Below are positions 1 through 10,017 of a stretch of 64,000 nucleotides of DNA, one piece after another. The notes under the pieces are model-generated. The model saw nothing but the letters and a program-made list of their open reading frames with translations. It was not told where the DNA came from and ran no database searches. The position numbers and the translations under genes are program-made. Source of the DNA: an uncultured Chloroflexus sp. (GTDB lineage: Bacteria; Chloroflexota; Chloroflexia; Chloroflexales; Chloroflexaceae); NCBI RefSeq assembly GCF_937951745.1, contig NZ_CALFBQ010000018.1, positions 62,001 to 126,000 on the forward strand, in the 5' to 3' direction. Position 1 is the first letter of the stretch. Each line of letters starts with the position of its first letter.

Positions 1-860
1 GCCTGATGGTGCAACGCACCTAGCGCCTCGCGCTGTTCGCGCAGCGCAACGCGGCGGGCCTGCACCGCCGCTGCCGCTTCAGCCTGCACCGCGCGCCGGC
101 GAGCCAGCTCGTCATCGGCCTGTTGCGCCTGCGCTTGCGCCTGTTGGGCTTGGGCTTGGGCCTCGCGCCACTGGGCATGGTGCCAGTGGGCCAACAACGT
201 CTGCAATTCGGCCTGCCACTCGCGGTACTGGCGAGCTTGACCGGCCTGCCGGCGCAACGCGCGCAAGCGCGGCTCCAGCTCGGCCAGCAAATCGGTCACG
301 CGCTGCAAATTGGTCTCGCTCTCGCGCAAACGGCGGAGGGCCTCGGCCTTGCGCAGCTCATAGCCGCCGATTTCTGCCGCGTCTTCAAACAGGCGACGGC
401 GCTCAGCGGGGCGTAGGGTGAGGGCAGCGTCAACCAACCCCTGATTGATAATCGTATACGAACCGCCGAGTGGCTCGATTGCAGCCAGCAAATCGCGCAG
501 ACGGACGCGAGCGCGGTTGATGAAATACTCATTGTCACCGGTGCGGGTGACGCGGCGGGTGATTGTCACCTCATCAAAATCGAGCGGCAGCAAGCGGTCG
601 GTATTGTCAATCGTCAGCGCGACTTCGGCCAGACCGGCGGGCGGGCGACGGCCACCGCCGGCAAACAGCAGCTCGCTGGCCTGTTTGCAGCGCAGCGTCG
701 CCATACTCTGCTCGCCCAGTACCCAACGCACCGCGTCGGCCAAATTTGACTTGCCGCTACCGTTCGGGCCAACCACGGCAGTAATCCCCGGTTGAAACTC
801 GAACACGGTGCGGGCAGCGAAAGTTTTAAAGCCTTGGATTTCGAGCCGTTTGAGATACAT
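1..860 (-). CDS. smc: Chromosome segregation protein SMC, N-terminal part (open at window edge)
   Basis: Reverse strand from CAT at 858-860 reads MYLKRLEIQGFKTFAARTVFEFQPGITAVVGPNGSGKSNLADAVRWVLGEQS: SMC N-terminus with Walker A, then coiled coil. Not in the supplied ORF track because it runs off the edge. Confidence 0.93.
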   Translation of the reverse strand, partial: MYLKRLEIQGFKTFAARTVFEFQPGITAVVGPNGSGKSNLADAVRWVLGEQSMATLRCKQASELLFAGGGRRPPAGLAEVALTIDNTDRLLPLDFDEVTITRRVTRTGDNEYFINRARVRLRDLLAAIEPLGGSYTIINQGLVDAALTLRPAERRRLFEDAAEIGGYELRKAEALRRLRESETNLQRVTDLLAELEPRLRALRRQAGQARQYREWQAELQTLLAHWHHAQWREAQAQAQQAQAQAQQADDELARRRAVQAEAAAAVQARRVALREQREALGALHHQ

Positions 861-1139
861 CTGGGCTAACCGTAACGGTTAGGAACGCCGCAGAGCGTTC
901 CTACATTTGCGCATTGCAGTGATAGTGCCAAGCGTACCGGCTCATTATTGTACCCTAGACCGGTGCAGTGGTAAAGCGAAAACCTGCTTGATCGGCCTCT
1001 TATGAGCGGCTATAATACAGCGTGCAAGAGAATTGCAATGGTCATGAACTGATCAACGATCAAGTGAGTATCATTATCTGGCGGGCAATCAATGAATTCC
1101 CGCGCAAGGCGCATCGCCAGCCTAGCCTGACGGCGCGCA

Positions 1140-1910
1140 ATGGCGACCAGATCCATGCGAGAGCGAGTCTATCGCAGTGAAGCGGTGATCCTTCGCCGCA
1201 GCGATGTGGCTGAAGCCGACCGCCTGTTACTCATTGCTACGCCAACCGGGAAGCGATGGGTCATCGCCAAAGGCGCGCGCAAGATGAAGAGCCGGCTCGC
1301 AGGCCATATCGAACTCTTCACCCACGCGCAGATGATGCTTGCCGTCGGGCGTAATCTTGATATTGTCACTCAGAGTCAAATTGTGAATACCTTTCCGGTG
1401 CTGCGCACCGATTTAACGCGGCTTGGGTGCGGCTATTACGTCGCCGAATTGTACGATCGCCTCACCACTGAAGCGGAGGAGAATCCGCCGCTGTTCCAAT
1501 TGTTAGTTGAGGCGTTCGGATCGCTCGATCGTAGTCCTCTGCCTGAGCTAGCGCTGCGCAGTTTCGAGTTGCACCTACTGCACTTGCTTGGCTATCGCCC
1601 ACAACTCCACCGCTGTGTGGTGTGCGATGAACTGCTCACCCCTGAAGCCGATCGCTACAGTCCGGCGCTTGGCGGTGTGCTCTGCCCGCGTGATCGAGCG
1701 GCTGACCCGGCTGCCTTGCCGATGAGCGAAGCGACCTTTCGCCTCTTACGCTACCTTCAGGCCCAACCAGTCGCCGCTAGTGAAGAATTGCGCATCTCGG
1801 CAGCGACACGCCGGGAAGCAGCCGAGTTGCTGCGCGCCAGTTTGCGCCATCTGCTGGAACGCGATCTCAAATCTGCTGATTTTCTCGATCGTCTACTTTC
1901 GTCGCGGTAG
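1140..1910 (+). CDS. recO: DNA repair protein RecO
   Basis: RecO N-terminal OB-like region (YRSEAVILRRSDVAEADRLLLIATPTGKRWVIAKGARKMKSRLAGHIELF) and C-terminal Cys cluster. Confidence 0.92.
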   Translation: MATRSMRERVYRSEAVILRRSDVAEADRLLLIATPTGKRWVIAKGARKMKSRLAGHIELFTHAQMMLAVGRNLDIVTQSQIVNTFPVLRTDLTRLGCGYYVAELYDRLTTEAEENPPLFQLLVEAFGSLDRSPLPELALRSFELHLLHLLGYRPQLHRCVVCDELLTPEADRYSPALGGVLCPRDRAADPAALPMSEATFRLLRYLQAQPVAASEELRISAATRREAAELLRASLRHLLERDLKSADFLDRLLSSR

Positions 1911-1954
1911 GATAGTATGACTACAACGTTGCCAACAACAGAGGAGGGCGGGCC

Positions 1955-2644
1955 ATGAACTACGTAGAAAGCCTGCTCGGGCGGGGAGAACAAATCCTAT
2001 ACGTTGCCCGCCAGCACATTTATGTGCTTATTGTCAACATTTTGGCCGAACTCACATTAATTGCCATATTGGTTGCGGCTGGCGTCGCCTCAAATATGGC
2101 GTTTCGCGATAACCCAACGGCGATGATTGGCGGGATTAGTATCAGTAATTTGATCCTGCTGATTTGCATCGTGATCAGCATTATTGTGCTCATTAGCGGA
2201 TTCATCGACTTTCTACGCTGGAATTCCGAGCAGATCATCATTACTGATCGGCGGGTCTTGCAAGTGCGCGGTGTGTTTAATAAGCGAGTGATCGATTCAT
2301 CGCTCGAAAAGATCAACGACATCGAGCTACGCCAGAGCATTTTGGGGCGTATCTTCAATTTTGGTACGATTGAAATCTTGACCGCATCAGGCAGCGAGGG
2401 CGCCAACGTGATGGATCGCATTGAAGCGCCGGTTGAATTCAAGCGAATGCTGCTCGAAGCTAAGCATAACCTCGATCGCGGCTATGGCTATCTTGATACC
2501 GATGGGTACACTCCCAGCCGTCAATCCGGTCGGGCGATCGATATCCAGCGCACACTGGAAGAACTGGCTCACCTCCGCGATCGTGGCATTCTTTCCCCCG
2601 AAGAGTTTGAGGCCAAGAAGCGCGATCTGTTGAGCCGGATTTAG
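1955..2644 (+). CDS. Membrane protein with bacterial PH domain and C-terminal SHOCT domain
   Basis: Two TM segments, IIITDRRVLQVRGVFNKRVIDSSLEKINDIELRQSILGRIFNFGTIEI (bPH2-like), then LRDRGILSPEEFEAKKRDLLSRI (SHOCT). Confidence 0.85.
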   Translation: MNYVESLLGRGEQILYVARQHIYVLIVNILAELTLIAILVAAGVASNMAFRDNPTAMIGGISISNLILLICIVISIIVLISGFIDFLRWNSEQIIITDRRVLQVRGVFNKRVIDSSLEKINDIELRQSILGRIFNFGTIEILTASGSEGANVMDRIEAPVEFKRMLLEAKHNLDRGYGYLDTDGYTPSRQSGRAIDIQRTLEELAHLRDRGILSPEEFEAKKRDLLSRI

Positions 2645-2660
2645 TCGTTGGTCAACCCGG

Positions 2661-2698
2661 TTGTCATTGCGCGGGGGCGCAGCCCCCGAAGCAATCGC
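2661..2698. repeat. Dispersed repeat fragment (TTGTCATTGCGCGGGGGC..GCAATCGC family)
   Basis: Shares ttgtcattgcgcgggggc and gcaatcgc with the element at 46452-46584. Confidence 0.7.
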
Positions 2699-2889
2699 CT
2701 GTTTTAGCGTCAGGGATGCCTGAGCGGATAGATTCCGTGCTCGCAGGGCGGCATCGCCGCGCGGGGAGAGAGCATCGCACTGTCCCTACGCACGGCGATG
2801 CGATGAACAACGAGGAGCGCCAGCGCAATAGCAATCAACTCGAGAAACCGTTATAGTCCTTGTACGTTGAATAACCAAGTAGGTGTCGC

Positions 2890-3708
2890 ATGTATAACGA
2901 TATCGAACAGGCTCGCGCTGCGATTGCGCCGCGCCTGCGCCACATACCGCGGGTTGGCTTGATCCTTGGTTCTGGTCTGAGTGCGCTGGCAGATGAAATG
3001 GATGACGCAGCGGTGATCCCGTACCGCGATATTCCCGGTTTCCACGAGCCAAAGGTGATTGGCCATCGCGGCGAGCTGGCGGTTGGGTTATTGGCCGGAC
3101 AGCCGGTGGCGGTGATGCGTGGGCGCTTTCACTTTTACGAGGGTTACAGCATGCAAGAGGTGACCTTCCCGGTGCGGGTGTTGCGCGCGCTCGGCTGTGA
3201 TACATTGATTGTCACGAATGCCGCCGGCGGGTTATGCCCCGATTGGCAGGTCGGCGATATTATGCGGATTAGTGACCAGATCTTTTTGCCGGGGATGGCT
3301 GGCCACCATCCGCTGCGCGGGCCGAATGACGAGCGGCTAGGGCCGCGGTTTCCAGCTATGGTAGGTGCGTTTGATAATGAACTGGTACCGTTGGCCCGCG
3401 CCGTTGCCGCCGATCTCAACATCACGTTGCGCGAAGGGGTCTACTGCATGTTAAGCGGTCCGCATTTCGAGAGCGCCGCCGAGATTCGGATGGTGCGCAT
3501 GCTGGGAGCTGACGCCGTAGGGATGTCTACCGCGCCAGAGATTATCGTTGCTATTCACGGCGGGATGCGTGTGCTTGGTTTTTCGCTGATTACCAACCTT
3601 GCCCTGCCCGATGGGCCGCCGGCGAATCACATTGAGGTGATCGAAGCCGGTGAGGCGGCCAAGCCGCGATTTGCAGCGTTGTTGCGCGGAATCTTGGCAC
3701 GAATGTGA
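2890..3708 (+). CDS. Purine nucleoside phosphorylase
   Basis: PNP/MTAP family: GLILGSGLSALAD, VMRGRFHFYEGYSMQEVTFPVRVL, TNAAGG, MSTAPEIIVAIHGGMRVLGFSLITNLA. Confidence 0.93.
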   Translation: MYNDIEQARAAIAPRLRHIPRVGLILGSGLSALADEMDDAAVIPYRDIPGFHEPKVIGHRGELAVGLLAGQPVAVMRGRFHFYEGYSMQEVTFPVRVLRALGCDTLIVTNAAGGLCPDWQVGDIMRISDQIFLPGMAGHHPLRGPNDERLGPRFPAMVGAFDNELVPLARAVAADLNITLREGVYCMLSGPHFESAAEIRMVRMLGADAVGMSTAPEIIVAIHGGMRVLGFSLITNLALPDGPPANHIEVIEAGEAAKPRFAALLRGILARM

Positions 3709-3713
3709 ATGGA

Positions 3714-3858
3714 GGAAGGCGCAAAGCCGCAGAGGATGATAAACGCAACGATGCGAAGGTTCTTAGAGGATGGTATAAGCGCGCTTGTGTGCAACATCTC
3801 AAACCCTTTGCGCCCTTCGCGTCGTTGCGTTCAAACCTTTTGCACTCTTTGCGTTCCA
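3714..3858. repeat. REP-like palindromic element
   Basis: aacgcaacgatgcgaag (3742-3758) pairs with cttcgcgtcgttgcgtt (3815-3831), one mismatch; outer ggaaggcgcaaag / ctttgcgttcc also roughly pair. Confidence 0.8.
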
Positions 3859-3869
3859 AGGAGATTGTT

Positions 3870-6665
3870 ATGCGCACCCTGACCCCGCTGACCGAAGTAG
3901 CCGCGATAGATGAAGCGACCCGCACAGCCTTGGCCGCCTATTGGATTACCAGCGTCGAAGAGTTGGTGGCGACTGCGCGGTCGAGCAATACCGGCTTGGG
4001 CAGCGGGCTGGCTGCGCTGGCGCAGGCGCTGGGCCGCAGCGATGACGACGTGCGGGCTATGGTGATGGCGGCGCTCGAGGTCGTGCCTGATGCTAGCTCG
4101 TTCAGCGTTGATGTGGCGATGGAACCGGTCGGCACTGGCGCGATTTTCGACGATCTGCCCGAAGTTGATGCCGCTGCCTTTAGCCCGCCGGTCGGTCTGC
4201 CGAGCGAAGTACCGCCGCTGATGACCCTGCCGCCACCGGTCAGCCAAGGGCCGCGCAATACTTGTGTCGCGTTTACTATCGCGGCTATGGTGCAGACGCT
4301 GAGCAACGATCCCACCGATCTCTCCGAGCAGTTTATCTATTGGATCAGCAAGGAACGTGACCGTATTCCCGGCGATGTCGGCACAAACCCGCTGGTAGCG
4401 CTGCGCGCGGTTGCCGAATTGGGGGTCTGCCGCGAAGAGACGTGGCCGTACCGACCAGAACCGGTTGACCATACTAATCCCGGCCACGAACGACCCAGCG
4501 ATGTTGCCTTCCGCGAGGCCAAGCAGCGCCGGATTGCCGGCATCGATCAGTTGCCGGCCCGCGATGTCAATCAGATCAAGGCGGCGTTGGCCGCTGGTAA
4601 GCCGGTGCTGATCGGGTTGATGATCGGTGAGCATTGGACGAGCAGCGGCCAAGTGCGCCGGATCGGACGGGTGCGCCGCGCCTTGCCCGGCGAGCAGCGG
4701 TTGGGTGGGCATGCAATGTGCGCTTTGGGCTACCGCGATGACCCTTCCGCCCCCGGTGGCGGCTATTTCATTGTGCGCAATTCGTGGGGGAGTGACTGGG
4801 CGAACGAGAACCCAGATGGCCCCGGCTATTGTTATGTGCCATACCAACTAATCTTCGATGAAGGGTTGGCAGCGTTGATCGCCACTGGGGTGATCGTTGA
4901 ACAGCCGAAGGTGGCAACGCCGGCATTAGACGCTGCTTCCGGTGAAACCTTAGCCGCTATCCTTGCCGAAGTGCAGGCCATCCGTACACGCCTCGACACG
5001 CTAATCGAGCGGATCGGTGCGTTAGCTGGCGGCCAGCCGCAATCAGTGGCGCCGGTTGAGGTAGCGCCAGTAACGCCGGAACCAATCCTGTCGCCAGTAG
5101 TCGCCGGTTATAGTGGCCCGCTCATCTTGATTGCCAATGAACAGAGCACCGACGAACTCTACCCCAACGGGATTGATGGCCGGCGCGGCGAGCCGTTGTT
5201 GCGGATTGACGCTAAAACCGCCAGCGATCTCGCTCAACGCAGCGAAGATCCGAAAGAGTTGCAGACTCTGCATAAGACTCGTAACGAGGCCGAAGAGAAG
5301 CATTTCGGCGTGGTTGCTGATGTCGATCAAGAGGATTTGGCTCAAGCGCGCTGGGCATTAGTGGTTAGCGCCACCGATGACGCTCGCCTGATCGAGGCGC
5401 TGTGGCCGTTGATCGATCATCGTGCCCAGCAACAAGGCATTTCCTTGCCGGCAGTCACCTTCCGCCCCGGCGAAACCTGCGCCGAATGGGCCAGCCGCTA
5501 CGCCGACATCCGCCAGCCGTGGGAACAGCGCGTGCCGGTGCTGGTGTGCCGTCCAAACGAGCGGGTTAATGGTTGGTTAGCCCGCCACGGCACAATGGCC
5601 GGTCCGGTCAAACCGAGCCAAGGCGTGCCGTTCTACCTGCTGATCGCGGCCCGGCCCGGCCCGCTGGCGCCGAACGATCAAGCCTTCATCAGCTTCAACT
5701 TCCAGTATGAACTCGATATCTTCTGGGGGGTGGGAAGAGTTTGCTTTACCGATGAACGCGGCCAGCATCGCTATGCTGATTACACGACCTACGCCCAACG
5801 GCTGGTTGACTACGAGCGACGCAAGGCGAACGAGATACGCTTACGCCGTGAAATTGTCTATTTCGGCACCCGCCACGACCTTGATAAATCGACCGAGCGC
5901 AGCGCGATTGAGCTAGTGACGCCACTTTCGCGTTGGCATGACCAAAGCCTGCCGCAGCGGTTGGGGTATGGCAAACGGCTGTTGCTGGCCAACGATGCTA
6001 CTCGCAGCAACCTTGAACAGGCGCTGCGTGAGGATAATCAGCCGCCAGCCATCCTCTTCAGTGCCACCCATGGCCTTGGCCTGCCGGCCAACGACCGCGA
6101 ACTGATCCCATACCAAGGCGCCCTAGTGACGCAAGACTGGACAGGCTTCGGTGGAATCAAGCGCGAGCATTGGTTTGCTGCCGAAGACCTGCCAAGCACC
6201 CTCTCGCTCGAAGGGATGGTGGCGCTGCTGTTTGCCTGCTATGGTGCCGGTTGTCCGCGGCAAGACGAATTTATCTTCGATCCCAACAGAGGCCGCCCGC
6301 TGATCGCGCCCTTCACCTTCGTTGCCCAACTGCCGCAGCAGATACTGCTGCGCGGCGCGCTCGGCGTGGTTGGCCATGTCGAACGCGCATGGACGTATGG
6401 CTTCAGCATGGATGGCGCGCGCAGCCAGACCCAAAGCTTTGAAGATGTGATTGGGCGGCTGATCACCGGCAAACGGCTCGGCAGTGCGACCGATCAATTC
6501 AACATCATTCAAGCCGCTCGCTCGATGACACTCGCCGAAGAGTTAGAGAACATCAAATTTGGCAAGCAACCCGAACCGCGCGAGTTATCCACGCTGTGGA
6601 TGGCGCGCAATGACGCCCGCAACTATATGCTGCTCGGCGATCCGGCGGCCCGGTTGGCGCTTTAA
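3870..6665 (+). CDS. Papain-like (C1) peptidase fused to a caspase/CHAT-like domain
   Basis: C1 motifs QGPRNTCVAFTIA, GGHAMCALGY, FIVRNSWGSDWANENPDGPGYCYVPY; C-terminal AILFSATHGLG and LLFACYGAGCP His/Cys dyad. Start placed at 3870 (aaggag RBS) because the 55-aa extension in the track is the REP-like element. Confidence 0.85.
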   Translation: MRTLTPLTEVAAIDEATRTALAAYWITSVEELVATARSSNTGLGSGLAALAQALGRSDDDVRAMVMAALEVVPDASSFSVDVAMEPVGTGAIFDDLPEVDAAAFSPPVGLPSEVPPLMTLPPPVSQGPRNTCVAFTIAAMVQTLSNDPTDLSEQFIYWISKERDRIPGDVGTNPLVALRAVAELGVCREETWPYRPEPVDHTNPGHERPSDVAFREAKQRRIAGIDQLPARDVNQIKAALAAGKPVLIGLMIGEHWTSSGQVRRIGRVRRALPGEQRLGGHAMCALGYRDDPSAPGGGYFIVRNSWGSDWANENPDGPGYCYVPYQLIFDEGLAALIATGVIVEQPKVATPALDAASGETLAAILAEVQAIRTRLDTLIERIGALAGGQPQSVAPVEVAPVTPEPILSPVVAGYSGPLILIANEQSTDELYPNGIDGRRGEPLLRIDAKTASDLAQRSEDPKELQTLHKTRNEAEEKHFGVVADVDQEDLAQARWALVVSATDDARLIEALWPLIDHRAQQQGISLPAVTFRPGETCAEWASRYADIRQPWEQRVPVLVCRPNERVNGWLARHGTMAGPVKPSQGVPFYLLIAARPGPLAPNDQAFISFNFQYELDIFWGVGRVCFTDERGQHRYADYTTYAQRLVDYERRKANEIRLRREIVYFGTRHDLDKSTERSAIELVTPLSRWHDQSLPQRLGYGKRLLLANDATRSNLEQALREDNQPPAILFSATHGLGLPANDRELIPYQGALVTQDWTGFGGIKREHWFAAEDLPSTLSLEGMVALLFACYGAGCPRQDEFIFDPNRGRPLIAPFTFVAQLPQQILLRGALGVVGHVERAWTYGFSMDGARSQTQSFEDVIGRLITGKRLGSATDQFNIIQAARSMTLAEELENIKFGKQPEPRELSTLWMARNDARNYMLLGDPAARLAL

Positions 6666-7315
6666 CTCACCAACTCCCGCAATTCCGCCACCGAGCGGGC
6701 CAGCGCTAACGGCGCGGCCCGATAAAGGTCGTGGTAGGCACCGTAGCCGTAGGTGACGGCAATGCATGGCATCCGGTGTGTCCGCGCGCCGGCAATGTCG
6801 TAGGTGGTGTCGCCAACCATTACGGCCCATGCCCGGTCGGTGCCGAGCCGGGGCAGCAGGGTGGCGATGACCATTGCCTTGTTGCTGTTGCGGTCGTCGG
6901 GGTCAACGGCGGCGATGGCCTCGAAGTAGGCTTGCAACCCGAAGTGGGCCAAGATCCGTTCGGTGGGCGGGCGAATCTTGGAAGTGGCGACGAATAGCCG
7001 TACCCCAGCCGCGTGCAGGTCGCGCAAGAGGTCGGGAATGCCGGGAAAGACCGCATTCTCGAACATCCCAATTTCCCAGTAGCGTTGTCGGTAATGGGCA
7101 ACCGCCTGATCGGCCAGCGCCGGATCGCCAAGCAATTGCTCGAATGACGCATGCAGCGGCGGCCCGATCCAGCCGCGCAGTTCGTCATCGGGTAGCGGCG
7201 GGTGACCGATCTGTGCCAGCGCGTAGTTAACGCTGCGGGCAATACCGGTGAAAGGGTCGGTCAGTGTGCCGTCAAGGTCGAATAAGATGGCACGAAATGG
7301 TCGTTGTCTGCTCAT
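6662..7315 (-). CDS. HAD-superfamily hydrolase (phosphoglycolate phosphatase-like)
   Basis: RAILFDLDGTLTDPFTGI, FVATSKI, VMVGDTTYDIAGARTHRMPCIAVTYGYG. Confidence 0.9.
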   Translation of the reverse strand: MSRQRPFRAILFDLDGTLTDPFTGIARSVNYALAQIGHPPLPDDELRGWIGPPLHASFEQLLGDPALADQAVAHYRQRYWEIGMFENAVFPGIPDLLRDLHAAGVRLFVATSKIRPPTERILAHFGLQAYFEAIAAVDPDDRNSNKAMVIATLLPRLGTDRAWAVMVGDTTYDIAGARTHRMPCIAVTYGYGAYHDLYRAAPLALARSVAELRELVS

Positions 7316-7553
7316 GCAGTTAGTATACCGCAAGAGTGATGGCCGGTTTGCGCCAAGAAACGGTGCTATAATGAAAATATCCAATTAATGGTGCAGGGTC
7401 ATGAAACAGGAGATTCCTGCGGGTAAGTTGGGTGGCGCAGTGCAACCATTGGCTCGATGAAACTCCTCTTGCTGCGCTTGCTAGTTGCGATGTTTGTGGC
7501 TACGTATATGTGCCATCCTTCACGTCGTTACTCATCACAGAAAGGCCCCCGGC

Positions 7554-8543
7554 ATGCTCAATTCAATGGCCGATGTGCGTGAAATGTTGGGGCGACACAA
7601 TTATATCGCCTCTGATGAGATCAGCACTGCAATCTTCCTTGCCGAACGGCTAGGCAAGCCGTTGCTCGCCGAAGGACCTGCTGGCGTCGGCAAGACCGAG
7701 CTGGCCAAAGCGTGGGCCGCGGCGCAGGGCCGCGAGCTCATTCGCCTTCAGTGTTACGAAGGTCTCGATGAGACCAAGGCGTTGTACGAGTGGGAATACG
7801 CGAAGCAGTTGCTCTATACCCAACTGTTGCGCGAGAAGTTATCCGAGATGCTCGGCGATGCGCAAAGTCTGCGCGAAGCCGCCGATCGGCTCGCTGCGCA
7901 GGAGGATGTCTTCTTTTCTGAGCGTTTCTTGCTGCCACGCCCGTTGTTGCGCGCCATTACCAGCGATCAACCAGTGGTGCTGCTGATCGATGAGATCGAT
8001 CGGGCTGACGCCGAGTTTGAAGCCTTCCTGCTTGAAGTGCTGAGCGATTTTCAAGTTTCGGTGCCGGAATTGGGCACGCTCAGGGCCAAGCATATTCCGA
8101 CCGTTATTCTCACTTCGAATAATACCCGTGAGCTGAGCGAGGCGCTCAAGCGCCGTTGCCTCTACATTCACATCGATTACCCCGACCTCGAGGCTGAGTT
8201 GCGGGTGGTGCAGTTGAAGGTGCCCGGCCTTGCGCCCAAGCTGGCCCGCGAGGCCGTAGCGCTGGTGCAGCGCCTGCGCACGCTTGACCTCAAGAAGCAT
8301 CCCAGCGTCTCCGAGACGCTCGATTGGGCACGGGCGCTGGTCGAATTGAACGCTCGCCAGCTTGATAAGGCGACCCTTGATACCACGCTCAACGTGCTGC
8401 TCAAGTACGAGAGCGATTTGCAACGGGCGCGCCGGCTGTTGCAGCAGGGCGACCGACCTGACCGCCCTGACCGTCCGGATCGGCCCGACCGGCCCGACCG
8501 TCCGCGCGGCGGTTATCGTGGCGGTGATTGGAGCAATAACTAG
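7554..8543 (+). CDS. MoxR-family AAA+ ATPase with low-complexity DRP-repeat/RGG tail
   Basis: LLAEGPAGVGKTELAKAWA, VVLLIDEIDRADAEFEAFLLEVLSDFQVSVPELGT, TSNNTRELSEALKRRCLY; C-terminus DRPDRPDRPDRPDRPDRPRGGYRGG. Confidence 0.92.
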   Translation: MLNSMADVREMLGRHNYIASDEISTAIFLAERLGKPLLAEGPAGVGKTELAKAWAAAQGRELIRLQCYEGLDETKALYEWEYAKQLLYTQLLREKLSEMLGDAQSLREAADRLAAQEDVFFSERFLLPRPLLRAITSDQPVVLLIDEIDRADAEFEAFLLEVLSDFQVSVPELGTLRAKHIPTVILTSNNTRELSEALKRRCLYIHIDYPDLEAELRVVQLKVPGLAPKLAREAVALVQRLRTLDLKKHPSVSETLDWARALVELNARQLDKATLDTTLNVLLKYESDLQRARRLLQQGDRPDRPDRPDRPDRPDRPRGGYRGGDWSNN

Positions 8544-8553
8544 CGGAGCAAGT

Positions 8554-9984
8554 ATGGAGCGACGGATTACCGAGTTTATTGCCGGGTTGCGTGCGGCTGG
8601 CGTGCGGATCAGCGTGGCCGAGTCGGCTGATGCCTTGCGGGCGATTGAGCAGGCCGGCATTAGCGATCGCAATATCTTCCGGCTGGCATTGCAGGCGGCG
8701 TTGATTAAAGAGCGGCAGGATCAGGCGATTTTTAACGATCTCTTTCCGCTCTATTTTGGCAAAGATGCGCCGCCGGCGATGCAGCAACCCGGCGGCGGCC
8801 AGCTCTCGCCCGAAGAGCAGCAGCAGCTCTTGCGCCAGTTGCAGCAACTGCTCGCCCAATTCCCACCTAGCCCGCTCGGCCAGCTCTTTCAGAGCATGGT
8901 CAGCGGCCAACCGCTCAGCAATCAGCAAATCCGCGCAATGCTGGCTAACGTCTCGCCGCCGCACCTCACCAACCCGCGCTACCGCGATTGGATGGCGCGG
9001 CAGGCAATGCGCGAATTGCAGATGAACCGGTTGCAGCAGATGCTGCGCCAATTGCTTGAGCAACTGCGTGAGCAAGGCATGCGCGAAGAGGCGCTGCGCG
9101 CGATCGAGCAGGCGGCGCGCGAAAATCTCGCGGCGCTTGAGCAGCAGATCGGCCAGCAAGTGTCCCAGCAGATGCAAGAGCAGGCGCAAGGGCAAGGGCC
9201 TCGCCAAGGTCAAGGTCGGCCCAGCGAGCGCGAGCTGCTCGATATGCCGCTCGAGCGGATCGATGAGAGCCTATTGCCGGAAATGCGCACACTGGTGCGC
9301 AAATTGGCCGCGCGCCTGCGCACTCGGTTGGCGTTACGCCAGCGCCGCGGCAAGACCGGCACGCTCGACGCTAAGGCAACCATCCGCACCAACCAGCGTT
9401 TTGGTGGTGTGCCGATGCTCGTGCGCCACCGTAAACGCCATCTCAAGCCGAAGCTGGTCATCTTGTGTGACCGCAGCGTCAGTACGCAACAGGTGATGTC
9501 GTGCATGCTGCTGATGATCTATGCGCTGCACGATCAGGTTAGTCGCACCCGTTCTTTTGCCTTCATCGACCGGCTCTACGATATGTCTCACTACTTCGCC
9601 GAATCGCGCCCCGAACAGGCGATTGCGCAGGTGTTGGCCGAAATCCGGCCTACCCGCAGCTATAGCACCGATTTGGGGAATGCCCTCGGCGAGTTTTGCC
9701 GCGATCAGTTGCATCTGGTTGACGGGCGCACGACGGTGATTGTGCTCGGCGATGGCCGCAACAACGAGAATGATCCCAATTTGCCAGCCTTCGAGCAGAT
9801 TCGCCGTCGTGCCCGCCGCATCGTCTGGTTTGCGACTGAAGAGCGCGCGAAGTGGGGGGTCTACGATCCCGGTTCGCTGAGTAGCGATATCTATAAGTAT
9901 GCGCCGATGTGCGATGCAATGCATGAGGTGACGACGTTGCGCCAATTGGCGACAGCGATTGACCGGTTGTTTTTGCATCCGTAG
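8554..9984 (+). CDS. vWA domain protein (CoxE-like), MoxR partner
   Basis: Immediately follows the MoxR gene; LKPKLVILCDRSVSTQQVM, RTTVIVLGDGRNNENDPN. ATG at 8554 preferred over the track's upstream start, which overlaps the MoxR tail. Confidence 0.87.
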   Translation: MERRITEFIAGLRAAGVRISVAESADALRAIEQAGISDRNIFRLALQAALIKERQDQAIFNDLFPLYFGKDAPPAMQQPGGGQLSPEEQQQLLRQLQQLLAQFPPSPLGQLFQSMVSGQPLSNQQIRAMLANVSPPHLTNPRYRDWMARQAMRELQMNRLQQMLRQLLEQLREQGMREEALRAIEQAARENLAALEQQIGQQVSQQMQEQAQGQGPRQGQGRPSERELLDMPLERIDESLLPEMRTLVRKLAARLRTRLALRQRRGKTGTLDAKATIRTNQRFGGVPMLVRHRKRHLKPKLVILCDRSVSTQQVMSCMLLMIYALHDQVSRTRSFAFIDRLYDMSHYFAESRPEQAIAQVLAEIRPTRSYSTDLGNALGEFCRDQLHLVDGRTTVIVLGDGRNNENDPNLPAFEQIRRRARRIVWFATEERAKWGVYDPGSLSSDIYKYAPMCDAMHEVTTLRQLATAIDRLFLHP

Positions 9985-10017
9985 CAGGGAATGTTTTGCT
10001 GCCGCGTATCAAACCCT

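Noticed and set aside
3831-4847. 338-aa minus-strand ORF
   Set aside because: Antisense to the well-supported C1 peptidase domain; composition typical of GC-rich shadow ORFs.
8362-8553. N-terminal extension of the vWA (CoxE-like) ORF
   Set aside because: Overlaps the MoxR tail in another frame; ATG at 8554 just after the MoxR stop is the better start.
8401-9213. 270-aa Leu/Arg-rich minus-strand ORF
   Set aside because: Shadow of the Gln-rich CoxE-like vWA gene; no domain or RBS support.
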